Source: UBA868 sp016776875 | GTDB taxonomy: Bacteria; Pseudomonadota; Gammaproteobacteria; Arenicellales; UBA868 | DNA length: 64,000 nucleotides | NCBI GenBank assembly: GCA_051201585.1 | Contig: CP179198.1 | Coordinates: 372,001-436,000 of the forward strand | Reading direction: 5' to 3' | Part shown: one piece after another, positions 1 through 8,197 of the stretch | Layout: every line of letters starts with the position of its first letter | Numbering within the stretch: the stretch's first letter is position 1 | Made by a program: the position numbers and the translations under genes | Notes under the pieces: model-generated | What the model was told of the DNA's origin: nothing | What the model saw: only the letters and a program-made list of their open reading frames with translations | Database searches by the model: none

Positions 1-1369
1 GAACGGCGCCTGACGATGCGATTACAGGCGCTAATTGCCCTGGATCAGGAAGATGACGTATTTGAGACACTTGTCGCGCTTGTCGACGTTTTGCCGGAGA
101 GCGAAGGTGAGTTGGTTAGTTTTATTGCACAGACGCTAGGGCGGCAAGAGGATGCAGATCGTTGGGTGCCCGTTATGGAACGGTTTGCGGCCCACCTGAA
201 AGACCGACCTTCAGCACAGCTTGCGTTGGCTTGGCTTGCGTATAGAACGGGAAAGATAGCGATAGCTGAAGACGCTTATGATCGCGCGATGACTTTAAAG
301 CCTGGGTGGGAGGAGGCGGCGCTGCTTAAGCTTTCTCACCTGAGCGATCAAAATAGTCTCGAAGAGGCATCTGGTTTTGCCTCACAGTTTTTAACAAGCT
401 TTTCCTGACCGTTCGCGTGTCCGGTTGAATTATGGCCGTCTTTTGGCACAGTGGAACCAAAATATAGAAGCACTGGCGCAATTTGAGGCGTTACTTAAGC
501 TTGCGCCCGAAAATATAGATGCGTTGTATGCCGCAGGCGTATTGAGTGAGGGGCTCGGGCAAATGGACAAAGCCCGTCAACTGTTCGAGAGATTACTTGT
601 CGTTCGTCCGGAGGAAGATCGCGCCCGCCTTTATCTGGGACAAATTTTGAGTCGCCAAGGCGAAACCGAGCAGGCACTTGTTTTGCTCGGAGAGATCGTG
701 TCTTCGAATTTCTATCTTGATGCTCAGTTGCGGATTGGTTTTGTACTTTCTGACGATAACCGGATTGAAGAAGCGATTGACCATTTATCAAGTATCACAC
801 CGAAATCCCAGGATGAGCAGGTTCGTATCTACCTTGCGACTGAGCAGGTGTTCCGAGACAGCGATCAACTTGAAAAAGCGTTGAGTCTTCTTGATGCTGC
901 ACTAATTGATATCCCGGATCATCCGGATCTACTTTATGCGAGAGGTCTCGTGACTGCGATGCTAGATCGGATCGATGATCATGAGCGGGATATGCGCCGT
1001 CTTATCTCTATAGAGCCTGAGAACCCCCACGCGTACAACGCGCTGGGGTACACGCTGGCCGATAAAACTGATCGCTTGGCGGAAGCGCTCGAATTGATTG
1101 AGAAGGCGTTGACACTGTCGCCCGGCGATCCTTTTATCCTCGATAGTCTTGGCTGGGTTCATTATCGCCGTGGTGACCTTGATTCAGCTCTTGAGTTATT
1201 GCAGTTGGCGATTGAGCAGCAGCCTGATGCAGAGATTGCCGCCCATCTTGGAGAGGTGCTCTGGCAGATGGGCGATCAAGATGGCGCGCTCATAGTTTGG
1301 CAAGGAGGTCAGCAGCAAAATCCTGACAACGCGGTGCTGATCGAGACACTGCGAAGATACGGTCAGTAA
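1..1369 (+). CDS. Tetratricopeptide-repeat protein (5' partial, one frameshift)
   Basis: The frame is open from base 1, so the N-terminus lies outside the window. The protein is made of about ten 34-residue TPR-like helical pairs with typical spacing of small and aromatic residues (for example the ALGYTLAD and DSLGWVHYRRGD segments). In Pseudomonas-type genomes a large TPR protein stands directly before lolB, as here. It is probably a periplasmic or envelope scaffold; no catalytic motif is visible. The reading frame breaks near 400-403: a TTTT run gives a stop at 406, while removing one T continues in frame as TSFPDRSRVRLNYG and on to the stop at 1367-1369. That stop overlaps the lolB start (TAATG), indicating coupled translation. 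The function beyond protein-protein interaction is unknown. Confidence 0.8.
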
Positions 1370-2043
1370 TGTTGCCGCGAATTCTCGTGGCAATGATAGT
1401 GTTGGTTACGGTAGGTTGTACGACGACGCCAACTGATCGCGGTCAGTCAATTTCCGATCCCGAAGCGGCCTGGCAGCAACAAAAATCAGCTTTAAATAAT
1501 CTTACCCAATGGAAGATGGCGGGTCGTATTGGCCTGCGGACGGCTGATAGCGGTGCCACTGCCAATTTACGTTGGCGCCGCACCGAACGCGGTGATCAGA
1601 TATATCTTTTTGGTCTTTTAGGGGGTGGAAAGGTGCAGCTTGATATCACAGATCGTAAAGTCGAGTTGCGCGACGCAAAGGGTCAAGTTTTCAGTGGAAC
1701 CGACGTCACCGCGTTGCTTTATCAGGTCACCGGCTGGCATGTTCCCTTTGACTCATTGGATGGCTGGTTGCGTGGCCTTCCGGCGCCAGGTGTTTATGAC
1801 TCTATCGAGATTGATCAGGATGGCAAACTTATTCGCCTGCATCAGGCGGGTTGGGAGATTTCATATGACGAGTTTATGTCGGTCGGTAATTTGACATTAC
1901 CCAAAAGAATTCATTTAACTGCTCAGCCAGAGACGATCGATGCGCTTGTTTCGAGCGGTCACCTTTCGGGTGACCGACTAGCGCTAAAAATTTTTATTGA
2001 AGATTGGCAGAACAGTTTGCCAGAACAGGTATTGAGTCAATGA
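1369..2043 (+). CDS. lolB: Outer-membrane lipoprotein LolB
   Basis: LolB is the outer-membrane acceptor that receives lipoproteins from periplasmic LolA and inserts them into the outer membrane. The 224-residue product begins with a lipoprotein signal peptide: a short positive start, a hydrophobic stretch and the lipobox VTVGC, so Cys17 would be lipidated after cleavage. The body has the LolB pattern WKMAGRIGLR near residues 44-53 and the WHVPFDSLDGWLRGLP segment near residue 124, where family members carry the conserved loop and helix. Its length is normal for the family. The start overlaps the TPR stop and the stop overlaps the ispE start (ATGA), so the three genes are translationally coupled. 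Confidence 0.93.
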   Translation: MLPRILVAMIVLVTVGCTTTPTDRGQSISDPEAAWQQQKSALNNLTQWKMAGRIGLRTADSGATANLRWRRTERGDQIYLFGLLGGGKVQLDITDRKVELRDAKGQVFSGTDVTALLYQVTGWHVPFDSLDGWLRGLPAPGVYDSIEIDQDGKLIRLHQAGWEISYDEFMSVGNLTLPKRIHLTAQPETIDALVSSGHLSGDRLALKIFIEDWQNSLPEQVLSQ

Positions 2044-2872
2044 AGAACTGGTTAGCGCCTGCCAAGTTAAATCTTTTTTTACATGTATTGGGTCAACGGG
2101 ATGATGGTTTTCATGAACTTCAGACATTGTTTCAACTTCTAGATTTCGGCGACAACCTCAGTTTCGAAATTACCTTAGACGGACGAGTTGAGCGTTCAGA
2201 TAACCCGAATCTCCCTGAAGATGACCTCACCATTCTTGCAGCTCGTGCTTTAAAAAATTACAGCCATTGTGAGTTGGGGGTCAAAATTAGTCTCGATAAG
2301 AGAATTCCGTTGGGCGCGGGCCTGGGTGGTGGCAGTTCCGATGCAGCCACAACATTAGTCGCGCTCAATAAACTCTGGAATTTGGGCCTGAGCCGGCAAT
2401 GTCTCTCGGAAATTGGACTGGGTCTGGGTGCGGATATCCCGTTTTTTGTGGGGGGCCACTCTGCCTGGGCAGAAGGGGTCGGAGAGCTCTTACGCCGGCA
2501 CAGTTACCTGATCGTCATTACTGTGTGGTCTGGCCGCAGGTGAAAGTACCTACAGCGGCTATATTTTCGGATCCAGAATTGACACGAAACACGGCGCCAA
2601 TCAGAATACCGAGCCCGACTCACGCGGATTGGCGGAATGATCTGGAGCCGGTAACGAGGAAACGGTTCCCTGAGGTCGGACAGTGCTTGGAGTGGTTAAG
2701 CCAATTTGGAGTCGCTCAGATGTCTGGTAGTGGATCTGCGGTCTTTCTTATCACGGAGAGTGATCAGTCTGGCGAAGAAATTATTAAACAATTACCGGCT
2801 TTTTTAAGCGGCTTGGTTGCTCGAGGCATCAATCACAACCCCGCATTTTTTGAAGAGCCTTCTGGGGTGTAG
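2040..2872 (+). CDS. ispE: 4-diphosphocytidyl-2-C-methyl-D-erythritol kinase IspE (frameshifted)
   Basis: IspE phosphorylates CDP-methylerythritol in the MEP pathway to isoprenoid precursors. The start is the ATG overlapping the lolB stop. The N-terminal motif PAKLNLFLHV and the GHMP-kinase ATP loop PLGAGLGGGSSDAA (about residues 92-105) are present. The frame breaks near 2490-2492, after GVGELL. In the +2 frame the protein continues with TPAQLPD, the VPTAAIFSDPELTRNT stretch and the C-terminal MSGSGSAVF motif. Restoring one base (probably a lost A in CTCTTA-CG) gives 277 residues, close to the usual ~283. Its stop codon lies inside the downstream tRNA-Gln gene. Since this pathway is normally essential, a sequencing error is the simplest explanation. 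Confidence 0.9.
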
Positions 2873-2937
2873 CCAAGTGGTAAGGCACCGGATTTTGATT
2901 CCGGCATTCCCAGGTTCGAATCCTGGCACCCCAGCCA
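2863..2937 (+). tRNA. tRNA-Gln (anticodon TTG)
   Basis: A complete cloverleaf can be read: acceptor TGGGGTG pairs with CACCCCA, followed by G and an encoded CCA. The anticodon arm is CCGGA-TTTTGAT-TCCGG with anticodon TTG, and the T arm is CCAGG-TTCGAAT-CCTGG. It follows ispE and precedes prs, the same position as in Pseudomonas. The first ten bases overlap the ispE 3' end. Confidence 0.97.
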
Positions 2938-2981
2938 TATTTATTTGAAGTTGATTTATTTTTGAGGCAGCGAAAATACCG

Positions 2982-3936
2982 ATGGCTATCGATGATTTAA
3001 AAGCTATTTACCGGGAACGCGAATCCTGCGCTGTCAAGCGAAGTGGCCGCTCAGCTCGGGATTGGTATTGGGCGGGCCGTGGTTTCAACTTTTAGTGATG
3101 GCGAAGCTAACGTAGAAATAATGGAGAACGTTCGCGGCTCCGATGTCTATGTGATGCAGCCGACCTGCGCGCCCGCCAGTCAAAACCTGATGGAATTGTT
3201 GGTGATGATCGACGCACTGCGCCGCTCTTCAGCGGAGCGTATTACTGCCGTGCTTCCGTATTTTGGTTATGCACGGCAAGATCGTCGCCCTCGGACTGCT
3301 CGAGTGGCAATTACCGCAAAGTTGGTTGCCGACATGATTGGTATTGCGGGTGCCGATCGAGTGGTGACGATGGATCTTCATGCGGATCAGATTCAAGGTT
3401 TTTTTGATATCCCGGTGGATAATATTTATGCCGCCCCCGTCCTGAACGGAGAAGCTTGGCGTCATGCGCCGGAAGGGCTCATGGTGGTTTCACCTGACGT
3501 GGGTGGGGTAGTAAGGGCTCGTGCGATGGCCAAACAGCTCGGGGTCGAGCTCGCCATTATTGATAAACGTCGTCCAAAGGCGAATGAAGCGAAAGTCATG
3601 CACATTATTGGTTCAGTTGATAAACGCAGTTGTGTGCTGATGGATGACATGGTGGATACGGCCAACACGCTTTGTGAGGCGGCCTCAGCGCTTAAAGACG
3701 CAGGCGCTGTACAGGTGAAAGCCTGCTGTACGCATCCTGTGCTCTCGGGAAAAGCGGTGGAGCGAATTGAGGCCTCGGAACTGGATGAGGTTGTGGTGAC
3801 AAATTCAATCCCACTTAGCGAAGAAGCAATAAATTTTAGTACGAAGATTCGCCAGATTAGTGTGGCGAGCCTTTTGGCTGAGTCCATCCGTCGTATTGCA
3901 AGTGGCGATTCTGTAAGTTCTTTGTTTTTAGACTAG
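2982..3936 (+). CDS. prs: Ribose-phosphate pyrophosphokinase (frameshifted near start)
   Basis: Prs makes PRPP from ribose-5-phosphate and ATP for nucleotide, His, Trp and NAD synthesis. The body shows the family landmarks: the catalytic flexible loop YFGYARQDRRPR, the DLHADQIQGFF segment, and the PRPP-binding loop VLMDDMVDTANTL. The expected N-terminus reads MAIDDLK from ATG 2982, then runs out of frame at an AAAA run (2999-3002). Removing one A gives KLFTGNANPALSSEVAAQLG, which matches the usual family start and joins the long frame. Corrected length is 317 residues, normal for Prs. An in-frame GTG at 3043 would drop about 20 conserved residues and is unlikely to be the true start. Confidence 0.93.
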
Positions 3937-3954
3937 CCGGACTTTGAGGTCCGG
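3937..3954 (+). other. Small hairpin between prs and rplY
   Basis: CCGGAC, a six-base loop TTTGAG, then GTCCGG form a perfect 6-bp stem starting right after the prs stop. No T-run follows, so it is a weak terminator at best. It could be an RNA-processing or stabilising element before rplY. Confidence 0.3.
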
Positions 3955-3997
3955 ATAAAATGCGGCGTGTTAGCGCCAGGTAAAGGGAGATTTTGTA

Positions 3998-4669
3998 ATG
4001 AGTAGTAACTATGAATTGAGCACCCAGAGTCGGGATTCATTTGGTACAGGCGCGAGCCGCCGGCAGAGACGGGAAAATCTTGTTCCGGCGGTTGTCTATG
4101 GGGCGGGAAAAGATAACGAGAGCGTGATGCTTGATCATGATCAGGTTATGCATAGTCTCGAAAAAGAGGCTTTTCACTCCGCCATTATAGATCTCAAAAC
4201 AGACAAGGGATCGCAGCAGGTGATTCTTCGTGAAGTCCAGATGCATCCGCATCGACAATTGGTGATGCATGTTGATTTTCAGCGTGTTCGGGCGAGCGAG
4301 AAACTTCATATGAAGGTGCCTTTGCATTTTGAAGGTTCAGATGTGGCGCCGGGCGTAAAAACCGATGGCGGTATTTTGTCGCATCCGATCACCGAACTAG
4401 ACATCACTTGTTTGCCACGGGATTTACCTGAATTCATTGCCGTTGATGTATCAGAGCTCAATTTGAACGAGAGCCTGCATCTATCGAATATCACGATGCC
4501 CGAAGGCGTTGAGTTGACGGCAACCGCATTTCCTGAGGGCGAAGATCCAACGATCGCCACTATTTCTCCGCCGAAAGTTGTTGAAGAAGAAGTCGTTGAA
4601 GAGGATGCAGATCAAGAAGCGGGAGCCGATGCCAAGCCTGCTGACGCAGAAGACGCGGGCGAAGCCTAG
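3998..4669 (+). CDS. rplY: 50S ribosomal protein L25 (general stress protein Ctc type)
   Basis: L25 binds 5S rRNA in the large subunit. The 223-residue product is the long, two-domain Ctc/TL5 form. The N-terminal half has the 5S-binding beta-barrel (RRENLVPAVVYG near residues 25-36, and the HPHRQLVMHVDFQRV stretch near 88-102). The C-terminal TL5 domain includes the PRDLPEFIAVDVSELNLNESLHL stretch near 140-162. It ends in an Asp/Glu/Ala-rich tail typical of this form. A Shine-Dalgarno AAAGGGAG lies upstream of ATG 3998. The position between prs and pth is the usual gammaproteobacterial order. Confidence 0.95.
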   Translation: MSSNYELSTQSRDSFGTGASRRQRRENLVPAVVYGAGKDNESVMLDHDQVMHSLEKEAFHSAIIDLKTDKGSQQVILREVQMHPHRQLVMHVDFQRVRASEKLHMKVPLHFEGSDVAPGVKTDGGILSHPITELDITCLPRDLPEFIAVDVSELNLNESLHLSNITMPEGVELTATAFPEGEDPTIATISPPKVVEEEVVEEDADQEAGADAKPADAEDAGEA

Positions 4670-4748
4670 AAATTGCTACGGGCTACGGTTAGTAGCGAGA
4701 AACTGTGTTGATGCGTTTGGCAACAGCACCCCTATATATTCTTGATAT

Positions 4749-5339
4749 ATGCCCGTTATCTCTTTAGTAGCGGGTCTCGGCAATCCGGGCCATATCTATG
4801 AGATGACCCGGCACAACGCCGGATTCTGGTCACTTGATGCGCTTTCGCGCCGATGGGGCCTATCATGGCGTAAAGAGAGTCGGTTTTCTGCTGAACTGGC
4901 AGAGACCCGTGTCGGTAACCAGAGAGTTCGATTCATAAGACCCGCTTCGTTCATGAATGAAAGTGGCAACTCCGTGGCCAGTATTGCCGATTATTTTGAT
5001 ATCCCGCCTGAACAGATTCTGGTTATGCATGATGAGCTCGACCTTTTGCCGGGAACCGTGAGGGTTAAGCGCGCGGGCGGTCATGGCGGTCATAATGGTT
5101 TGCGGGATATTTTTTCAAAACTGGGTTCCAGGGATTTTGTCAGGCTTCGTATCGGAATCGGCCATCCAGGGCACTCCGATGACGTCACTGGTTGGGTACT
5201 ATCAAAACCGCCCAAAGAGGAGCTGAATATGATTGATCGAGGCATCGAGCAAGCGTTGGACCATTTCGAAGCGCTAATCGCAGGGAATATTGAGGCCGTG
5301 ATGAAATCACTTCATACCCCGGCAGGGAAGGCAACGTAG
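4749..5339 (+). CDS. pth: Peptidyl-tRNA hydrolase
   Basis: Pth frees tRNA from prematurely released peptidyl-tRNA in the cytoplasm. The 196-residue product has the family signatures in order: LVAGLGNPG near the start, TRHNAGF with the catalytic His near residue 22, FMNESGNSV near 70, and the MHDELDLLPG and GGHGGHNGLRD motifs near 96-120. Length matches the E. coli enzyme (194). The TAG stop is followed directly by the ychF ATG with no spacer, so the two genes are probably cotranscribed and coupled. Confidence 0.96.
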   Translation: MPVISLVAGLGNPGHIYEMTRHNAGFWSLDALSRRWGLSWRKESRFSAELAETRVGNQRVRFIRPASFMNESGNSVASIADYFDIPPEQILVMHDELDLLPGTVRVKRAGGHGGHNGLRDIFSKLGSRDFVRLRIGIGHPGHSDDVTGWVLSKPPKEELNMIDRGIEQALDHFEALIAGNIEAVMKSLHTPAGKAT

Positions 5340-6431
5340 ATGGGGTTTCGCTGCGGCATTGTTGGACTGCCCAATGTGGGTAAGTCGACTCTGTTTAATG
5401 CGCTGACCCATGCAGGGGCGCAGGCTGAAAATTACCCTTTTTGCACTATCGATCCGAACGTGGGGATTGTCGAAGTGCCGGATCCGCGACTTCATAAAAT
5501 ATCAGCACTGGTTAATCCTGCAAAGCTGATTCCAACGGCAATCGAGTTCGTGGACATTGCGGGACTGGTTGCGGGCGCATCCAAAGGGGAGGGTCTTGGA
5601 AATCGGTTTCTTGCGCATATTCGTGAAGTCGACGCGATTATTCACGTTGTTCGTGCATTTAACGACGATGATATTACGCACGTATCAGGACACGTTGATC
5701 CCATTTCCGATGCCGGTACGATTGAAACCGAGCTCGCGCTTGCTGATCTTGAAACGCTTGAGCGTGCCATTGAGCGGACGTCAAAAGCCGCGAAGACGGG
5801 TGACAAAAAAGTGCTTCGTGAGCTAGAGATCCTGAAGACCACTCATGAAGCCTTATCCAACGATATGCAAATTGCGGCACTCCTTACTGAAGATGAAGTG
5901 ATTCATACTTTGAAACCACTTTGCCTGCTTACAGCGAAGCCTGTTGTGTATGTTGCAAATGTCGCAGAGAGTGAGCTGGAAGGTAATGAAAAAGTTGAAG
6001 CGCTTCGCAAGCATGCTGCAGAAGCCGCCGCTCAACTCGTGGTCGTAAGTGCCGCGATTGAGCAGGAAATTTCCGAGATTGATCCGAGTGATCGCTCGAG
6101 TTTTCTTGAAGATCTTGGTTTGGAAGAATCCGGGCTCGATAAGGTGATTCGAGCGGGATATGAGTTACTGGGTCTACAGACATTTTTTACCGCGGGGCCA
6201 AAAGAGGTGCGAGCCTGGACCGTGCGGCGAGGGGCGACTGCACCACAAGCTGCGGGGGAGATTCATACTGATTTCGAGCGGGGTTTTATCCGAGCAGAAA
6301 CTATCGCTTATGACGATTTTATTGACCTTAAAGGAGAGCAAGGGGCTCGTGAGGCGGGTCGGCTTCGACTCGAAGGCAAGGAATATGTACTCAGTGATGG
6401 CGACATTATGCATTTCCGGTTCAATGTATAA
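5340..6431 (+). CDS. ychF: Redox-regulated ATPase YchF (OLA1 family)
   Basis: YchF is a ribosome-associated P-loop NTPase that prefers ATP over GTP. The 363-residue product has the G1 loop GLPNVGKSTLFNALT (residues 9-23), the switch motif FVDIAGLVAGASKGEGLGN (about 67-85), the altered G4 segment with VANV near 203, and the C-terminal TGS domain ending in LSDGDIMHFRFNV. Length and architecture match E. coli YchF exactly. It starts one base after the pth stop. A tRNA-Met gene follows after 138 bases. Confidence 0.97.
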   Translation: MGFRCGIVGLPNVGKSTLFNALTHAGAQAENYPFCTIDPNVGIVEVPDPRLHKISALVNPAKLIPTAIEFVDIAGLVAGASKGEGLGNRFLAHIREVDAIIHVVRAFNDDDITHVSGHVDPISDAGTIETELALADLETLERAIERTSKAAKTGDKKVLRELEILKTTHEALSNDMQIAALLTEDEVIHTLKPLCLLTAKPVVYVANVAESELEGNEKVEALRKHAAEAAAQLVVVSAAIEQEISEIDPSDRSSFLEDLGLEESGLDKVIRAGYELLGLQTFFTAGPKEVRAWTVRRGATAPQAAGEIHTDFERGFIRAETIAYDDFIDLKGEQGAREAGRLRLEGKEYVLSDGDIMHFRFNV

Positions 6432-6569
6432 GCAGCTCAATCGATTGATTCATTGTGCTGCAGTGCTGAAAAAACACTGAGTCGAAGGAGTCATCAGGAT
6501 GGTTACTGAGGATGCCGCGGTCTCAACCTTGAAAAGACTCCGTAATAAATGTAGATTCTCTGACCCGAT

Positions 6570-6646
6570 GGCTATGTAGCTCAGCTGGTTAGAGCACAGC
6601 ATTCATAATGCTGGGGTCGGTGGTTCAAGTCCACCCATAGCCACCA
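6570..6646 (+). tRNA. tRNA-Met (anticodon CAT), elongator type
   Basis: The cloverleaf is complete: GGCTATG pairs with CATAGCC, then A and an encoded CCA. The anticodon stem-loop is CAGCA-TTCATAA-TGCTG with anticodon CAT, and the T arm is GGTGG-TTCAAGT-CCACC. The first base pair is G-C, unlike the C/A mismatch of initiator tRNA. An Ile2 tRNA with modified CAT cannot be fully excluded, but the position after ychF matches the Met tRNA of Pseudomonas-type genomes. Confidence 0.93.
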
Positions 6647-6684
6647 CTTTCTTTTTTCTTAAGCGCGCCGTCGCGCCCAGCGGA

Positions 6685-7469
6685 TTATTGATCTGGTTCG
6701 GCGTTATTTTTGATTTTTTCCCAAACGCCAAAATACTCAAGACGATTGGATTCGCCATCACTCTTCAGTATGCAGTGCGCTGAAATATTCAGACGCTTGA
6801 TACCTTGCTCCATCATACTGTGGAACGCGACCGAATCCCAAACGTGCGCATGTTCGCGTCGTTCTCGAGCATGTTGAATATGGCGACTCACTCCGATCGG
6901 ATCAACTAGTGTTGATGGATGGACAGCACTTAGAAAATCCAAGTAATGATCGTCATCCACTGAAGTTACCTCATCAAGATATTCGGACCATAAGTGATCA
7001 AATGAGGTGATTTTGCGATTACAGTCATAATTAAATCGTTTGTCGGGCGCGGAGATAACAAACTTGCCATTGATCTTAAGAATTCTAAAAGCGTCATTAA
7101 TCACGCGGATGGGGTTAGCAATGTGTTCAATTACATGATTCATGATCACGAAGTCAAATTGATTGGCGGCGAAGCTGAAAGCGCATCTTGGTCGAGGTCT
7201 ACAATATGTTTGACTTCAACGAATCTCGCCCGGTGGAGTTCAGGAAATAGTTGGGCAGCTTCGCTCGCGCTTAACACATCGCAGTACTCAGTTGAGCAGT
7301 GCTTGCCTAGCTTGGCAGGGCTATGTAGCGCGCCAATTTCGATGCCTCGACCGGCCAGTTTTCGATATCCCCCGCGTCGATGCCGTAGTCGATATCCACT
7401 TTTTGAGGCGAGAGCGCCAAGAATATTGCGAAAGATGATTCGAAAGTTCGGTGCTTTGCGCATAATCAA
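6685..7469 (-). CDS. Class I SAM-dependent methyltransferase (frameshifted)
   Basis: The N-terminal part contains GIEIGALHSPA, the glycine-rich SAM-binding loop of class I methyltransferases. The second part begins with FDFVIMNHVIEHIANP and ILKINGKFVISAPDKRF, the motif IV and post-IV signatures of the Methyltransf_11 type. The frame breaks near 7172: adding one T on the coding strand (GCTTCG to GCTTTCG) joins QDALSA to FAANQFDFVIMNH. The corrected product is about 261 residues. It overlaps the acetyltransferase gene upstream by four bases (ATGA) and is the last gene of the minus-strand run that starts with the betaine importer. Similar proteins occur in polysaccharide and other small-molecule pathways; the substrate is unknown. 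Confidence 0.8.
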
Positions 7470-8179
7470 TCAGAAGACTTAATCTTGGAGGAGAGAATAG
7501 GCGCCGTGAGTGTCGAGAGTGACAGGTGCTGCTTGCCGCCATGGCCAAAATTGTCTTTTTTCAGCCACGTCTCAAAAGCAACTTTGAGTGTTGGCCATTC
7601 TGAGTCGATTGTGGCAAACCACGCGGTGTCTCGATTGCGTGATTTATAGACAGTTGCTTGTCGAAAAATTCCTTCGAAAGATAAACCGAGCCTCAAGGCG
7701 GCTCGTCGAGACCGATTATTCAGGGCATCACATTTCCATTCGTACCGCCGGTAGCCGAGTTCAAACGCGTATCGCATCATTAAGTACATAGCCTCAGTCG
7801 CGGCCGGCGTTCTCTGAAGGGTGGGTGAAAAATGGATATGACCCACTTCGATGGAGCCACTTGCGGGATTTATTCTGAGGTAAGCTGCGATCCCAATGGG
7901 TTGATTATGAGTATTGAGGATAGTGAAAAACAGAGGGTCTTTTTTACCTGCGACAGTTTTCAGCCAGGCTTCAAGTTGCGCGTTTGTGTTGAAAGGTCCA
8001 TACGGCAGGTAGACCCAGTCAAAGTTGGCTGTGTCGTCCGCAAAGGCCCTAAAGAGCGCCTTACTGTGCGCATTTGGGTCGAGAGGGACAAGTCGACAAT
8101 ATTGCCCGGTGAGGTCTACCGGATCCGGGTGTTCAGGAGCCGACCAGTGGGGTAAGGATGATCCGATTTTAAAATCCAT
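7466..8179 (-). CDS. GNAT-family N-acetyltransferase (RimJ/RimL-like)
   Basis: The 237-residue product resembles the RimJ/RimL branch that uses acetyl-CoA to acetylate amino groups. The visible GNAT landmarks are an N-terminal RLVPLDP strand, IGIAAYLRINPASGSIEVGHIHFSPTLQ with the acetyl-CoA strand, and the YRRYEWKCDALNNRSRRAALRLGLSFEG stretch typical of the group. The target is unknown. It starts 18 bases after the permease stop and overlaps the methyltransferase start by four bases, so it is likely part of the transporter operon. Confidence 0.85.
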   Translation of the reverse strand: MDFKIGSSLPHWSAPEHPDPVDLTGQYCRLVPLDPNAHSKALFRAFADDTANFDWVYLPYGPFNTNAQLEAWLKTVAGKKDPLFFTILNTHNQPIGIAAYLRINPASGSIEVGHIHFSPTLQRTPAATEAMYLMMRYAFELGYRRYEWKCDALNNRSRRAALRLGLSFEGIFRQATVYKSRNRDTAWFATIDSEWPTLKVAFETWLKKDNFGHGGKQHLSLSTLTAPILSSKIKSSD

Positions 8180-8197
8180 ATTAATTTCAAATATTCA

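Noticed and set aside
397..425. Programmed ribosomal frameshift in the TPR gene at TTTT
   Set aside because: Eleven other genes in the window have similar single-base breaks without shared slippery motifs or stimulatory structures, so a sequence error is simpler.
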